From Perilla frutescens (Eukaryota > Streptophyta > Magnoliopsida > Lamiales > Lamiaceae), in assembly GCA_026008535.1 (NCBI GenBank), contig BRKX01000002.1, forward strand, positions 71,197,380-71,261,379: a stretch of 64,000 nucleotides of DNA. Direction: 5' to 3'. The position numbers and the translations under genes were made by a program. Each line of letters opens with the position of its first letter. Position 1 is the first letter of the stretch. The notes under the pieces are model-generated. The model ran no database searches. It had not been told where the DNA came from and saw nothing but the letters and a program-made list of their open reading frames with translations. Positions 49,492 through 61,275 of this stretch are shown here, piece after piece.

Positions 49492-49523
<32 letters not shown>
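47774..49523. other. AT-rich intergenic DNA
   Basis: No gene. A more structured patch lies at 48541-48650: tagcgtagttgg near 48552 and gtgttcgatgca near 48611 resemble A and B boxes of a tRNA-derived SINE. The interval ends in a TA microsatellite (about 49496-49523) that touches the next element's target duplication. Confidence 0.4.
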
Positions 49524-49526
<3 letters not shown>

Positions 49527-49634
49527 AAAATATGCAAAAACTCCTATGCATAAGTATGGGTCGCCCCATCAGACGGACTCGACCTGCCCCACAACCCGAA
49601 ATATAAATAACATTTCTGCTCAGTTCTCTCATTT

Positions 49635-49925
49635 CCCCTTTCTCCCCGACTGCGAACCCTAGCCGCCTGCTCTCCCGATCCTTCACCCTCCACCCTAGCC
49701 TTAGAGGCTCGTACCGTTGATCAGATCCTCTCGCCACCGACATCTCTATCTCGTTTCCGACATCTTTCTCGCTAATTCTGCGCCCTTTTCCCCATTTACG
49801 ATTAGAACCCTAAATCTATTCACTTGCTCTTCCGATCATTCACCCTCCGCCCTAACCGCAGACGCTCGCACCGCTGATAGTATCCTCTCGCCCCCGATTT
49901 CGTCACTTGGTTGCTGTGTGTTCGT
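49635..49925 (+). repeat. Tandem duplication of about 150 bp in element B's leader
   Basis: About 49635-49780 and 49782-49925 align end to end: both contain gaaccctaa/gaaccctag, tgctctcccgatccttcacc versus tgctcttccgatcattcacc, the ctcgtaccg/ctcgcaccg block, and atcctctcgcc. Divergence of perhaps 20% indicates an old duplication. Confidence 0.75.
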
Positions 49926-51145
49926 TTCTCGGCGCACGATTCCCGGAGCAACAGATAGGCGGTCCAAGCCACCAATGACGACGCCTCCGCTAGCAAGTTG
50001 TATACTCCTCTCCTTTCTCTTATGCACTTTATTTGAGATGTAAAATTATATAGAATGTTCATAGGCTGATTGAATTGGAAGGGAAGTGATAGAGCAGTAA
50101 TTTATGATTTGCACCTTTTTTTTAGGGATTGTTCAAGTTTATGCATATGACCTCTTAATTTTAATTTGTAAGGGCTATGGATGAATACCGTTAACTATTC
50201 ATTAGTTAAAAATTTTAATTAGATTTTTTAAACTGATATAAAATTTCTTTCTGTTTTTTGGTGTATTATATTTATGCTCTGTTTTGTTCTCAAAGTTTAC
50301 TTGTTAACTTAGTGGTCTTTTTTATGAGGCTATTTTGTTGTTGAGAAACTGAGTTTACTGGTCATGGGTTTCTGTGAAAGTCTATATAAAGATTGATGTG
50401 CCTAAATTCTTTTAATTTGTGGTTATGGTGATGGTGTGCGTGTCTGTACACTAAATTCTTGATTGTTGTATGCAAGATTGTGTGAAGACAGTTTTTGACT
50501 CCCTCTATCTTTCAAAAATTAGAATATGAAATTCCTGGAAATCAGAAATTTCCAGAAATCGACTTATAGTTAATCTTATATATTTTGTTGCTGCAACTGC
50601 TCATTGTGCTCTGAATTATTGTAGGACAAGGAAGCAGAGCATGATTTCCTTATAGAGATTCAGTTGAGTCAATAACATTTGTATCGAGGTTAGTTTTATC
50701 TCTATCTTTTTACATGACATATAGACCAGATGCAACTATGAAAATTGTGTATCAGAGTTCGGTCATATTTTGTTTTATGTTTTATGTGTGTGCATTTTCT
50801 TCTTCTTCTTGTATAGAGTATCAATTTTCATGCTGATTAGTACCAAATCAGATGCTTATAAGTATCAGAGTTAGGTTAGATTTTATTTTATGTTTTATGT
50901 GTGTGCATTTTTTTTTGTATGGAGTATCACATGAGAAACTGAATGGTGCTATTTGATTCGATTGTATGTATCAAATTTGAAGTATTGTGTTGTACAGTAT
51001 GTTATTTTTTATGTGTGCATGTGTGAGTTCAGTATTAATTGGCATGTTGGCTAGTACTAGTTTGATATGACTTGTATTCCCCTAACTGATTTTCTAACTT
51101 CATTTTTTTGGTATGTAGTCCTTTGGTCGAAAGAAGCTTTAAGCC

Positions 51146-51244
51146 ATGTGTTATACCCGTATCGCCCTTGCTGGAATGAATGATTTAAGATTTGAAGTTT
51201 ATAAGTCGGTGATTGCATTCATGAACAAGAAGAAGAATAAGTGA
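51146..51244 (+). other. Short ORF in element B
   Basis: A 32-residue frame (MCYTRIALAGMNDLRFEVYK...) lies shortly after an acceptor-like tatgtag at 51112-51118 and ends in a Lys-rich tail. It is unrecognised and may be the last exon of a captured or resident gene, or chance. Confidence 0.25.
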
Positions 51245-52270
51245 TTGAGAATTTTGTATTTATTTTTAGATACTTGTGGTGTTATGGCTGGATATTTGAT
51301 ACATTTGAACAAACACTTTAGTATGTTTTGATTTGGTGGTTTGAATTTGTTATATGTGGGGAGTTGGTTATGGTTGAAACATGAAGTTGTTTGTAATGTT
51401 GGATGGGTTAAAATTTTGTGCTTGTGTTATTTGTGGTATCTATGATAGTGAATAGATGTTTTGGATTATTTATTTTGAATCAATGGAATTGCAGTTACTA
51501 TTTTATTTTAAATTTTGTATCATTTAAGATGTTATTTTGTGGAATAAATTTTGTATAAAGTATACAGGTTTATGTTGAATTTTGTCATTCTAATAACTAG
51601 TATAACCTGTATTGAATAAGACCCATATTTATTTTCAGAGACAATCGCAGTATCATTTGTTAAGTTATAAAGTATCAAATGTTCAATAAAAAAAGTAACC
51701 ATTTATTCGACATGAAGGTATCATTTGATATATATAATCTGATTTCAAGTAAAGATAAATTTATTTTCAGAAATGATATTAGTATCATTTGTGAAGTTAT
51801 AAATTATAACATTTTTTAAAAAAATGTAACATTACATTCTGAAGAGTATTATTTAGTCGGCGTAAATGTATCAATTGACAGACAAAAACGTATCGTTTAA
51901 GAATCAAATGTAATATCAGTTTAAGAAGCATAAGGATGTATCATGTCCCACTCAATGAGTATATGTTTCTTTTGATATTAAAAAACTTAAAACAAAGAAA
52001 ATAAATTTCATAAATTAATGTATAAGAAATGAAATTACATTATAATAGTATTCCAAAATCATAAATTTGTTACATAATAAAATGTCATCAATATTTTGAT
52101 GCAAATTCAACTCTTAAATCATCATAAGATAAATTCAAAAAATGAGGAATCTTCAATCTAAGAATCTGCAAAGTAAATTTAAGAAATGAGTTAGATAGAT
52201 AGAAAATGTACCATTTATTAAGCATGAAAGTATCAATTGTGTTGAAAATAGGTATTAGTCTGATATCCAA

Positions 52271-52380
52271 CTAAAACAAACGAGGTTTGGGAGTCTTAGA
52301 GTCAAACTCATTCAACTGAGTTGAGCTTGCTTCACCATTGCTCTTCTTCTTTCGGTCTTTCTCAAGTTGCCCCTTAATTA
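52271..52380 (-). pseudogene. Exon-like fragment shared with element A
   Basis: Minus-strand frame reading QLEKDRKKSNGEASSTQLNE, then FDSKTPKPRLF and TAG at 52271-52273. The DNA aligns with 16333-16420 in element A, including the FDSKTP-PRL ending. The protein family is unknown. Confidence 0.5.
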
Positions 52381-52439
52381 TTATTTTTTCCTCCCCTTAG
52401 TTGTCCTCACAATGATAATAGTAATAATTTATAGATTTT

Positions 52440-52573
52440 GATAAATTTTCCTTCTCAAGACCCTCAGAAGCTTCTAGCAAAAGCTTCATGTCTGCACAGA
52501 CATCAGGCCCTGCTTGCAAACACTTCATAAAATGCAGAGTTGCATTTTCAAGTTCCCCAGGGTAAGGTAGCAG
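52440..52573 (-). pseudogene. TPR-protein exon fragment, frameshifted
   Basis: After an acceptor (ttttcag) at 52574 the minus strand reads CYLTLG in one frame and then GELENATLHFMKCLQAGPDV in another. One base appears lost at the GGGGAA junction, since CYLTLGELENA is a typical TPR helix. The continuation, CADMKLLLEASEGLEKE, resembles a plant TPR/DnaJ co-chaperone, from memory of that family. It looks like a captured host exon, decayed. Confidence 0.55.
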
Positions 52574-53559
52574 CTGAAAAGTCAAAACACAAGACACACA
52601 AAGAGAATAGTGGTTATAGACTTATGGTAATTGAAGCAAAAAAATAGCGATAGCAGATAAAATTATCATCCAACACAAATGTGACACATTTTATCATATG
52701 ATCATATCATAATGCCAAAGATATAACACATCAAATTTTGTGTTTCTTTTCATTCTTACTAGCTAACGTTAATATTCATTTCACTAGTGATGATAACGAT
52801 CTATGAATTATTTTTGAAACGGAGTTACATTGATCTGTAAATGAAGTAAGCAACTATCTCTCTCTCTCAAGACTCTTTAACAAGTCACAAACACGATAAT
52901 TCACAACCATAAAATTAAGGTAGGAATTACGATTCAAGCTGCAGAAACGCATGAGCTATGAAAAGAAACAAAATGAAACAGAAAATTGAATAACAAAAAA
53001 TATTTGAATAAGCATCATAATTATGCAATTCAAAACTACCCTGGCCCGTAAAGAAGAAAAGGAGAGAAGAAATTGATTAAGAATCAAAATTCACAGTCGC
53101 CTTTAATCATTCAATAAAATTCTACCACATAAACTCAAATACCAAATTTGAAAGAAATATTCCATTGTCATAATACACAAAATTAATTTCATAAATGCAA
53201 TCCACACAATTTAATAGATTTGATTGAATTCTAGAAACTTACCTTCAAATTATTGAGTTGCATAAAAAAAGGAAAGAAAATTAAATTTTTTCAAACGTTG
53301 AAGATGATGTCGCCGTCGTGAGCTTCTGGCGCGGTGGTGATGGTGGCGGCGTTCGCGAGAGGTCGGCTCTTCTCTCTCGCCTTCGTCTCAGCCGCGGGTT
53401 CTCCCCCCTCTCTCTCTCTATCCCGCGTTTCTCAAATTTTCCGCATTTTTTTTAAATTTGGGCTCAACTAATTGGAACAAGGCTGATCCGGGTAATGGAC
53501 CGACTCGTCTGATGGGCCAGCCAACAATCTCCTGCACAGGAGACTTGCCCATGAAAATA

Positions 53560-54473
53560 AAGTTTAGATTTTTAATCTATTTAAACCTTTTTATACATTT
53601 ATTTCACATCCCTATGTGTGTATTGCAAATATACATATATATATATATATATCTAATTATGACTGAGTTTCGTTTTTAATTTTTCAATCATGATAAAATA
53701 AAATAATACCAAGTATCGAGCGGGAGACATACTAGTTGATTTAATGGCACAATCTCTAACATCATTTTCATATAAATTTGTTTTATGAATATATGATACT
53801 GATTTAAAAATAATAAAAATATTATCCAATAAATGGGACTAAAAAATGAAAATTTAAACAATTTTTTTTGTGGGCATTGGTCCAAATTTTGCCACATGGC
53901 GCGTGTTGGGATGCATCGTGTAGGCATGTCATGGACAATGTACAAAATAACTTTAGCTATAAGTTACGTAAATTATGTTTGCATTGTGTTAACAGATAAA
54001 TCATGCGGTGAAATTTAATCAAAGGAGACAGTGCTCGTTAAGGCTCGTTGAATTTTAATTAAGGGAGTATATTGACACTCAAAAATCTCATAAATATACA
54101 AAATAAGTATCTTGTTTTAGAGCCACTACATTTTATATGAATTGTTATAAACTCTCAAATTAAAACTCTTTTTTTTCATTCTTTTTTTAAAGAAGACCCT
54201 TTTTTTTCCAAGGTGGAGAAGAAAAGAAGAAATTATGATGATGAATGGAACGTGTAGGAAGCAACGAACTCGTAAAGCGAGTTTGGCGTTGTGGGTGGGG
54301 GCCACAATTTAATGAATATTGGCCTCCTTTTTCCTCCCATTGCAATAATTAGTTGACTCCTTTTCAACTTTTGCATTGGTGGCTTTGATTCTTCATGGGC
54401 CGCCATAACTGAATTCGATTGGGTCGTGGGCCATCGGAATCTCCAATTTGTTTTTATTGATAATGAAATAACT

Positions 54474-54508
<35 letters not shown>

Positions 54509-54597
54509 GCAGAAAATTCGATGTCATTTTGTGAAGTTTTAAGACACTATCGCATTTAAAAATTATTACAGGTAAATATATGTAAGAAAACACACAC

Positions 54598-54630
<33 letters not shown>

Positions 54631-55721
54631 AGTGCTTTGATTAAAATGAGGACTAGGGTTTCCCATGTAAATGTGAAAACTACTTTGTTTAATGTATTTT
54701 AATTATTTTTTTCATTGTATTTTGATGTTAAAACAATTAATACTAAAATACAATAAGAAAAATATTAAAAAAAATATTAAAAAAATTACGCCAAAATACG
54801 GCAAGAAAAACATTAAAAATATACTAAACGAGTTGGTTTTCATGTTTACACGCTAAGAATTGATGACTAGCCACATTTGTGTTTAATAACATAACAATGT
54901 TTATGCGTACATGTTGAACTATTTCTAGATTATTATAGCTGGATCACTTGAAAAAAAAATTGAAAGCACTTTAAACACATTTATTATTATCTATTTAATT
55001 TGTCTATTTTAATAAGCATACTTGTAGAAATATATTGCTAATGATAGTATTATTGAGCTATGTTGGCTTCTTTTTTTTTCTTTTTTTTCTTTTTTTTTTT
55101 GAGGAAAAAGCTATGAACTTTTATTTGGGGTCCGAACTCCAAACGTGTCCCTTCACATTAATTAAAAGTGGCTTTTCAATTTCAATAGAAAACTTATAAG
55201 AGCTAATGATGATGCATAGAGAATCACATAAAGGGAAAAGTGGAAGAAGCAAATATCAATTTTGGAAAAATAAAACATAAAGAATCCAACCTTTTTCTTC
55301 AAAAGGCAATTTGAGGGGTTCCCAAATTCCAATTCTCCACTGCCATTGACTGCCAAAGTTCTGGTCCAAATGTTGTTATAATTTAGCGGCCGTGTAATAA
55401 ATATAGCATATAATTTTTTTGATTAAATAACTAAGTAGAGCAAAATACACATTTATCATATGAAATGTTTTTTTTTTTAATTTTAATCTAAGTAGTCGAG
55501 ACTGTCGAGTCATTGTTTGGAGTGTCATATTATCATATAGTTCTATTTCTCCGGATGTCATTAGTTGCTAATGGTCCACGGTTTTCCATTAATTAAATAA
55601 ATTTTGAAAATCCTCATGATCATCGATGTTCATCTTTTCTTTTTTCTTTTTAAAATTAAATTTGGTTAGTTTTGACTTATTGAAAGACTTCTCATATATC
55701 TCTATTTGATATATGATTATA
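53560..55721. other. AT-rich intergenic DNA with TA/TG microsatellites
   Basis: TA runs at about 53633-53652, 54477-54503 and 54597-54609, the last followed by (TG)n to 54631. A few GC-rich stretches near 54250-54300 and 54395-54440 have no recognisable frame. No gene. Confidence 0.45.
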
Positions 55722-55730
55722 TTTAGATAT

Positions 55731-56849
55731 GGTAGTTTCTATTTGTACAACCAAAAATACTATTTGCACCACAAAATGAATTAATTCAAAAATAATTAAT
55801 TATAAAATTATTTAAACATCCTAATTAAATAAAAAATCAAAATAATTAATAAATTTAAAAAATAAAAGAAAAAAAAAACCCACTGTTTAATCTCCTCCCC
55901 CACCTCCACCAGTGTATTCCCAACCACTGCCTGCACCACCGTTTACTCTCCACCTCCCCCAGTTTATTCACCTCCTCCCCCCACCGCCATCTCCTGTCTA
56001 TTCCCCTCCACCTCCCCCACCACCTTCTCCCCCTCCGCCATCACCCCCTCCTCCTGTATACTCTCCTCCACCACCTCCTCCATCACCACCACCTCCTTCT
56101 CCCCCACCCCCATCACCACATCCACCTGTCTACTCCTCACCGCCACGTCCTCCATCTCCTCCGCCTCCTTCGTCCCCACCTCCGCCAGTGTCTCCGGCAC
56201 CTTATCCTCCCTGTATACGCTCACCACCACCATCACCTCCTGGTTACCCACCACCTCCTCCGCCTGTGCATTCACTCCCTCCGCCACCTGCCTCGAGTGG
56301 TGGTGCTATGAGATACGTGTGTGGAATGAGGTGAGGGCGGGGCGGCCGCGCACGGCCTACCGGGCTGCGTGTGTGTGTGTCTGAGCCTGGAGGGGTTGGG
56401 GGTTTTTCTGGGGGAGGCGGCAATGGCGGCGGCAGGTGGGGAGTCTGGGGGCTGTTGTACAGACGCGAGAAAGGGATGAGGAGGAGCGTGAGGAAGATGA
56501 TGGGGCTGATGGCGGCGGTGGAAGTCGTTAACTTAGCAGCGGCGGCGGCGGCGGAGGCGGAAGGTTGCCTGAAGTGGCGACGGCGGCGGCTGAAGGTTAG
56601 CTGAACGGGTGGGGAAGAAGAAGGGTGGTGTCGACGGCGGAAGGTTGGGATGAAGATGAAGCTGTTTTTTTTTAATTAGATATTTTTTTAATTATTAATT
56701 AGGTCAAATTAATTTAGAAAAGAAATTAATTTTAAGTTTAAAATAAAAGGGTATTAATGTAAATGTGAGTGGTGTAAAGAGTAAAAACAGGAGTGCATGG
56801 AGTATGTGTAATGCAAAGAGTAATTTTAGTGGTGCATTTAGGAACTCCG
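55731..56849. mobile_element. Pack-MULE-like element with extensin cargo (element D)
   Basis: A perfect 9-bp duplication TTTAGATAT flanks it (55722-55730 and 56850-56858). The left end ggtagtttctatttgtacaa and the inverted right end (cggagttcctaaatgcacca) are imperfect inverted repeats for at least 40 bp, including a shared tttgca block. Inside, the DNA jumps from about 20% to over 60% GC between 55890 and 56640. That segment holds proline codon repeats (55895-56335), then Gly/Ala-coding-like GGC repeats (56400-56600). No transposase. The structure fits a Mutator-like element that picked up host gene pieces. Confidence 0.8.
55895..56335 (+). pseudogene. Extensin-like proline-rich fragment
   Basis: The frame open to TGA near 56333 encodes repeats of the type VYSPPPPPPSPPPP with SPPPP hydroxyproline-type motifs and Tyr residues, as in extensins and leucine-rich-repeat extensins, then ends MRYVCGMR. 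Before about 55990 the extensin reading switches frame (VYSPPPPVYSPPP is legible in the neighbouring frame), and no signal peptide precedes it. It is a broken piece of a cell-wall protein gene inside element D. Confidence 0.7.
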
Positions 56850-56858
56850 TTTAGATAT

Positions 56859-58008
56859 TCCTAATAAATTTATGAGTAGTGATTTTCAGTCAGATTCTGG
56901 CTAGTTAGAATTTTTTATTATTTTTAATAATTAATTAATTTAATTAATAAAACATTAATTATTCAATAAATTTACATTGATGTCCTCCATAATAATTATG
57001 ACAATTCTACATGCGCTTCAATTCAGAAGAAATCGAAGATGGAAAAAAAATAAAGAAGTGAAGAAAAGAAAGAAGATGAAGCTGCACCCCTTTCTTCCGA
57101 TCCGCTTCTGGAGTGATTTTAATAATTAATTACAAATCACTAATTTCATGACAGAAGGATAATATAGTAAAAACATAACATTTAATAATTAACATAATTA
57201 ATTTATTAATAATACAGTTTTATTAATTATCAAAAAATTAGATTCTGACTGCCTAGTATTATTCTAAATTTATATATATTGTTGCACTTAGCTCAATCTT
57301 AATTATAGTAAATCATGAATGTCGAAAAATAAAGTTAATTTTATACTCAGAAACTTCTCCTCATCTTCGCTTTATTATCGTCGTCGTCATCATACGCAGC
57401 TGGACTCACCATACGCGTAGTGGGCCTGCGAATCAACGGTCACGTATAATTGGTCGACTTTTTTGCTTTTTCCGATTTATGGGGGCCCACTAGCTAGTGG
57501 GCATTTCAGCCAGAAATATGTGAAGTCCTCCAACATTAGACACTGCGGACACAAAAAATAAATAAATACTGTAAATAAGTAGTACATAAGTAGGTATATT
57601 TTTATTTTATAATCATAGATAGAGAAATTAAAGACCGACTTCTAGTGGGGAATTTGATAAAAATGAAAAATATTACTAATCTACAATTTTTATATTAACT
57701 AAGTATGTTTGACTTAGACTTTCGAGAAAGTGAGTCCATTAACAAATGACAAGATCAGAACTTGTATCTCTAGCTTTTCATCCACTTTCATTACTGTATT
57801 ATTATATCATATGTATATGTATTATTGTATTTTATTAATTATAATTTAAATAATATGATTAACATAGTTCATCTTTCACAAACTTATACATTTATTTTAA
57901 AAAATTAAAATACATAAGTGTTATTTAGTGTACTTCCGTTTTAAGTCTTCTTTTTTATGTATAAACACATGAAGGAGCATTTTCTAAGTTGCCAAAACGT
58001 AACTCTTT
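56859..58008. other. AT-rich intergenic DNA
   Basis: No gene is seen. A short GC-richer patch at about 57355-57545 has no recognisable frame. Confidence 0.4.
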
Positions 58009-58017
58009 TTTAATATA

Positions 58018-58944
58018 GGGATAATGTTCAATTTAACCCTTAAATTATTTTCTGAAGAGCATTTTGTTCCTTAAATTAGATTTGGTCTCAGTTAGCCCTT
58101 TAAACTATTGAACTCGGCTCGATTAGCCCCTTGAACTATTGAATTTGGACCAGTTAGCCCCCTTGATGACAAATACTTTCATTTTGCTTATTTCTAATAA
58201 ATAAAAAATATTTAAAAATAAATATATACACATAACAGTAATATAAAATAAAATATATTTTTATAAATAATTTTAGTGGTACATAATTTATCATTATATT
58301 TATCACACTTTAAAATATCAAACCACTACAATTGAAAATAGCGACATAGAATTGACCATAATTATGATTTTTTTATATATATAATTATGGCCTATATTAA
58401 ATTGATCAACTATAGACGTTAATAATCTACCATAGTATTATCAACATTATACGAATATTATATATAATTTATCTAGTATGATATATTTATTACAATATGT
58501 AGATTTTTCATTTTCGGAGTCAATATAGTATAAATTCATAATTCATACATACATATATATAAAAGAAATGAAGTATTTTCCTTATTGTATTTATAGTGAA
58601 TTAATTTAATGATAATGTGATTTCAATTAATTCATTAATTTATATTTTTCTTCAAATTATGCTCGCTTATATATTTGGACATGTTGAATTAGAAATGTCC
58701 GTATATTCTCAATTCTTTGTGGGAATAATGATTATGAGTTTTTCTTTTTATTTTATTTTATTTAGAAACAACAAAAATAATTTCTTTTTTTTATCTTCAA
58801 TTGATTAATTGGGTCAAATTCAAAAGTTCAAAATACTAACTGAGCTGAGTTCGAAAATTCAAGGAAGCTAACCAGAATCAAATTTAATTAAAGAGTCATA
58901 ATACTCTTGGAGAATAATGTATGGGTCAAATTGAACCCAATCCC
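58018..58944. mobile_element. Long-TIR Mutator-like or MITE element (element G)
   Basis: A perfect 9-bp duplication TTTAATATA flanks it (58009-58017 and 58945-58953). The two ends are inverted repeats of about 145 bp. Left gggataatgttcaatttaac matches inverted right gggattgggttcaatttgac, and further shared blocks include gaactcggctcgattag/gaactcagctcagttag and gaatttgga/gaatttgac. The centre (about 58165-58800) is AT-rich with no coding region. Confidence 0.8.
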
Positions 58945-58953
58945 TTTAATATA

Positions 58954-59683
58954 AAAAGAAAACATGCAACAATGCACGAGTCCGAGTAATCATAAACCCG
59001 TGCATGTATCTAAAGTTAAAGTTATTACAGATTATCCAATCAAATTGTTTTTCTTCAAAAATTACAAACAAAACCAAACACTGAGAATTTCTGACAATTT
59101 CATTATTTTCCTCAACTTCAATCATGATAGGGAAATTGCATGTGTAAACTTTTATTGTGAAACTATACGTAATACTTGTATATAATCTGATATTTGAATG
59201 AGTTATGATATTTGCACCACACAAAAATTTGACCAAGTATGCTAGGCAAGGGTATGAACCCACCTAATAAGTGGGTCGATTATTTAACTTATCTACTCGA
59301 TCGATAAATCCAAATCATAATTATAATTTTTTAGTAGTTTAATTTGGCAAATATAAATTCTCGTCCTTTTTAATGTCACTTTCACATTCTTTTCCAAAAT
59401 TTTCGACTTATTGGTCGTGGCAAATTTGCCATCTCCAATAATAAAAAGCCATATTTAGAAAATTACGAAACCTACGGATATATGCGACCATATTTTTCGT
59501 GACTGTGAAACAAGTTCTTATTTAATGATCTGGATATATTTTTGGTGGATTCAGACGTGCCTAGTGTCTATTATATTGTAACTTTGTATAAAATGGTTGA
59601 TCGTTATACGTGATTCGCTTCCAATATAATCAAATACTAATAAAATTATAAATACGATATTTAATGTGAATTTTAATTCGGAT

Positions 59684-59717
<34 letters not shown>

Positions 59718-60380
59718 AAGAGAGAGATGAATGCATTTTAATATAATTGGACTACACACTTTGTTAATTAATTTCTACACAAAATAAAAATAAAAATTAG
59801 CATGCATTATATTTTTTATAGACGTGTAATCATATACGAGAGACAAATGATACAGTTGAAAATTCGAATGTGGCAAATTTTGTGCTACGACGGTGCTACT
59901 CACTTAATTCAAAAAGACTCAAATGACTATTATGTAATTTAAACTCAGTAATATGTGACCGCAAAGACGTAGTTTTTTTATATTCATTTACGAAAGTATC
60001 CTAATATATATAATTTTTTGAAAACTACATCATTTATATTTAATCATTATACTACACTCAAATTTTCAGATGAAATTCTCTATTTTAAATATACGTTTCA
60101 CTTTCTATTCCGTGGTCAAGTCTCAACTCTTATTACATGAGAAGTACTTTTTAAGAAATTTGTGTTGTGTAATTTATTTTGAATATTTTAAATGGTCTAA
60201 ATATAAATAGGATGGATGAACTACATGTGAAACACATATTTCTAGCCACTAATTAAGATTCACTAAGTAATAAATTAGATTCATTATATACGTTTGAATA
60301 TGCAACTAATATTTTTTGTATGAACCAAAAAGGGCAAAAATATTAACCATAAATAGTAGGTATCGCAAATAAAAAAAAAA
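58954..60380. other. AT-rich intergenic DNA
   Basis: A TA block lies at about 59685-59717. Minus-strand text near 59249-59275 (gtgggttcataccc) is a weak B-box-like match. No gene. Confidence 0.4.
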
Positions 60381-61275
60381 GGAGAGAGAGAGACAAGAGA
60401 GAGAGAGAGAGCGCGGCGCTGGGAAGGATTAAGAAGCGTAGGGGGTTCATGGCGCGAAGTTCAACGATGCTTCTTCAATCTTGAACTGTCTCACACTCTC
60501 TCAGTTGTGGCGCCTCGGAACTGTCGGCCTCTCCAGTTCTATCTCCTTTTCCTCTTTCTCTGTTGCGATTTCCATTTCTCCTTTTTACGTATGTATGCGC
60601 AGATCGTTTGGAGATTCTGAGATACAGAAATTAGTCAGAATTCGTGCTCTCTCAATCCGAATTCCGTTCTGATTAGCTGGGGAATTCTAGCACACAGCTC
60701 AAAACCCATCCTCGTTTGCTCCGCATCGGCATCAGACTCAGTAGATCAATTGTATGCGCGATTTTCTGGATTTGTTTTTGGAGATTTTGTTTCCAATTCT
60801 GCATGTTATGGTTAGATTTCAGATTTCGAACGGCAGATATCTGCTTTCGATATGTATGTGGATGATTAAACGATCCGCTCCTCGGAAAACGTGTGTTTAC
60901 GATTTCGAGTTTTCGCTAGCTGCTTTCTGTGAATGTTGAATGTTATGCTTTTCCATACACACTCACTATATGTATATGTGTGTGTGTGATAATTTTATTT
61001 TATATTTTTTTTCAGGGGATGGGATATTCTTCCCGTGTAATCTCTGTTTTGTTGTGAAATTCAGACAAAAAATGTAATGAGTGTGTAAAATTATTTTAGG
61101 CGATTCGTATGAGTTTAGGACATGTGATTTTCTCACATGAATAAGTATTCCGATTGGGAATATATATGTTTAGTGAATTTTTTTATCTTGTAACAAGAAG
61201 TTTGTACAGTAAGTTAATTCTTGTTTGTGACTTTGATATAATGAATTTGCATCTCTTATTTGGCAGACTGCTTGA
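60381..61275 (+). promoter_or_regulatory. Promoter/5' leader region of L-aspartate oxidase with leader intron
   Basis: A GA microsatellite (about 60381-60411) opens a GC-richer leader with several upstream ATGs in short frames. The acceptor ttatttggcag ends at 61266, nine bases before the start codon, so a leader intron is likely. I could not fix its donor. Confidence 0.5.

Larger units (their letters stand above)
49533..53550. mobile_element. Mutator-like element carrying gene fragments (element B)
   Basis: The left end (tgcaaaaactcctatgca) and the inverted right end (gggcaagtctcctgtgca) align without gaps, and similarity continues through a shared cccatcagacg block. Flanks gtgaaaata (49524-49532) and atgaaaata (53551-53559) match at 8 of 9 bases. 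Inside the left end are a TATA-like aatataaata and a GC-rich leader-like stretch (49615-50000). The right end read inward mirrors this with a CG-rich leader (53440-53300) ending at a donor gtaagtttc. Minus-strand exon-like pieces lie at 52440-52573 and 52271-52380, and a short plus-strand ORF at 51146-51244. GTATCA words recur through the middle. No transposase was found. Confidence 0.75.

Noticed and set aside
53820..54020. Protein-coding exon reading MGLKNENLNNFF...
   Set aside because: Short, with no homology, no splice context and AT-rich composition; treated as chance.
55964..56287. Minus-strand frame of 107 codons rich in Val/Glu
   Set aside because: It is the complement of the proline-codon repeats of the extensin-like fragment; CC-rich codons give GAG/GTG on the other strand.
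60481..60939. Short frames upstream of L-aspartate oxidase
   Set aside because: They lie in the leader region with no homology; they are more likely chance upstream ORFs than exons of a separate gene.
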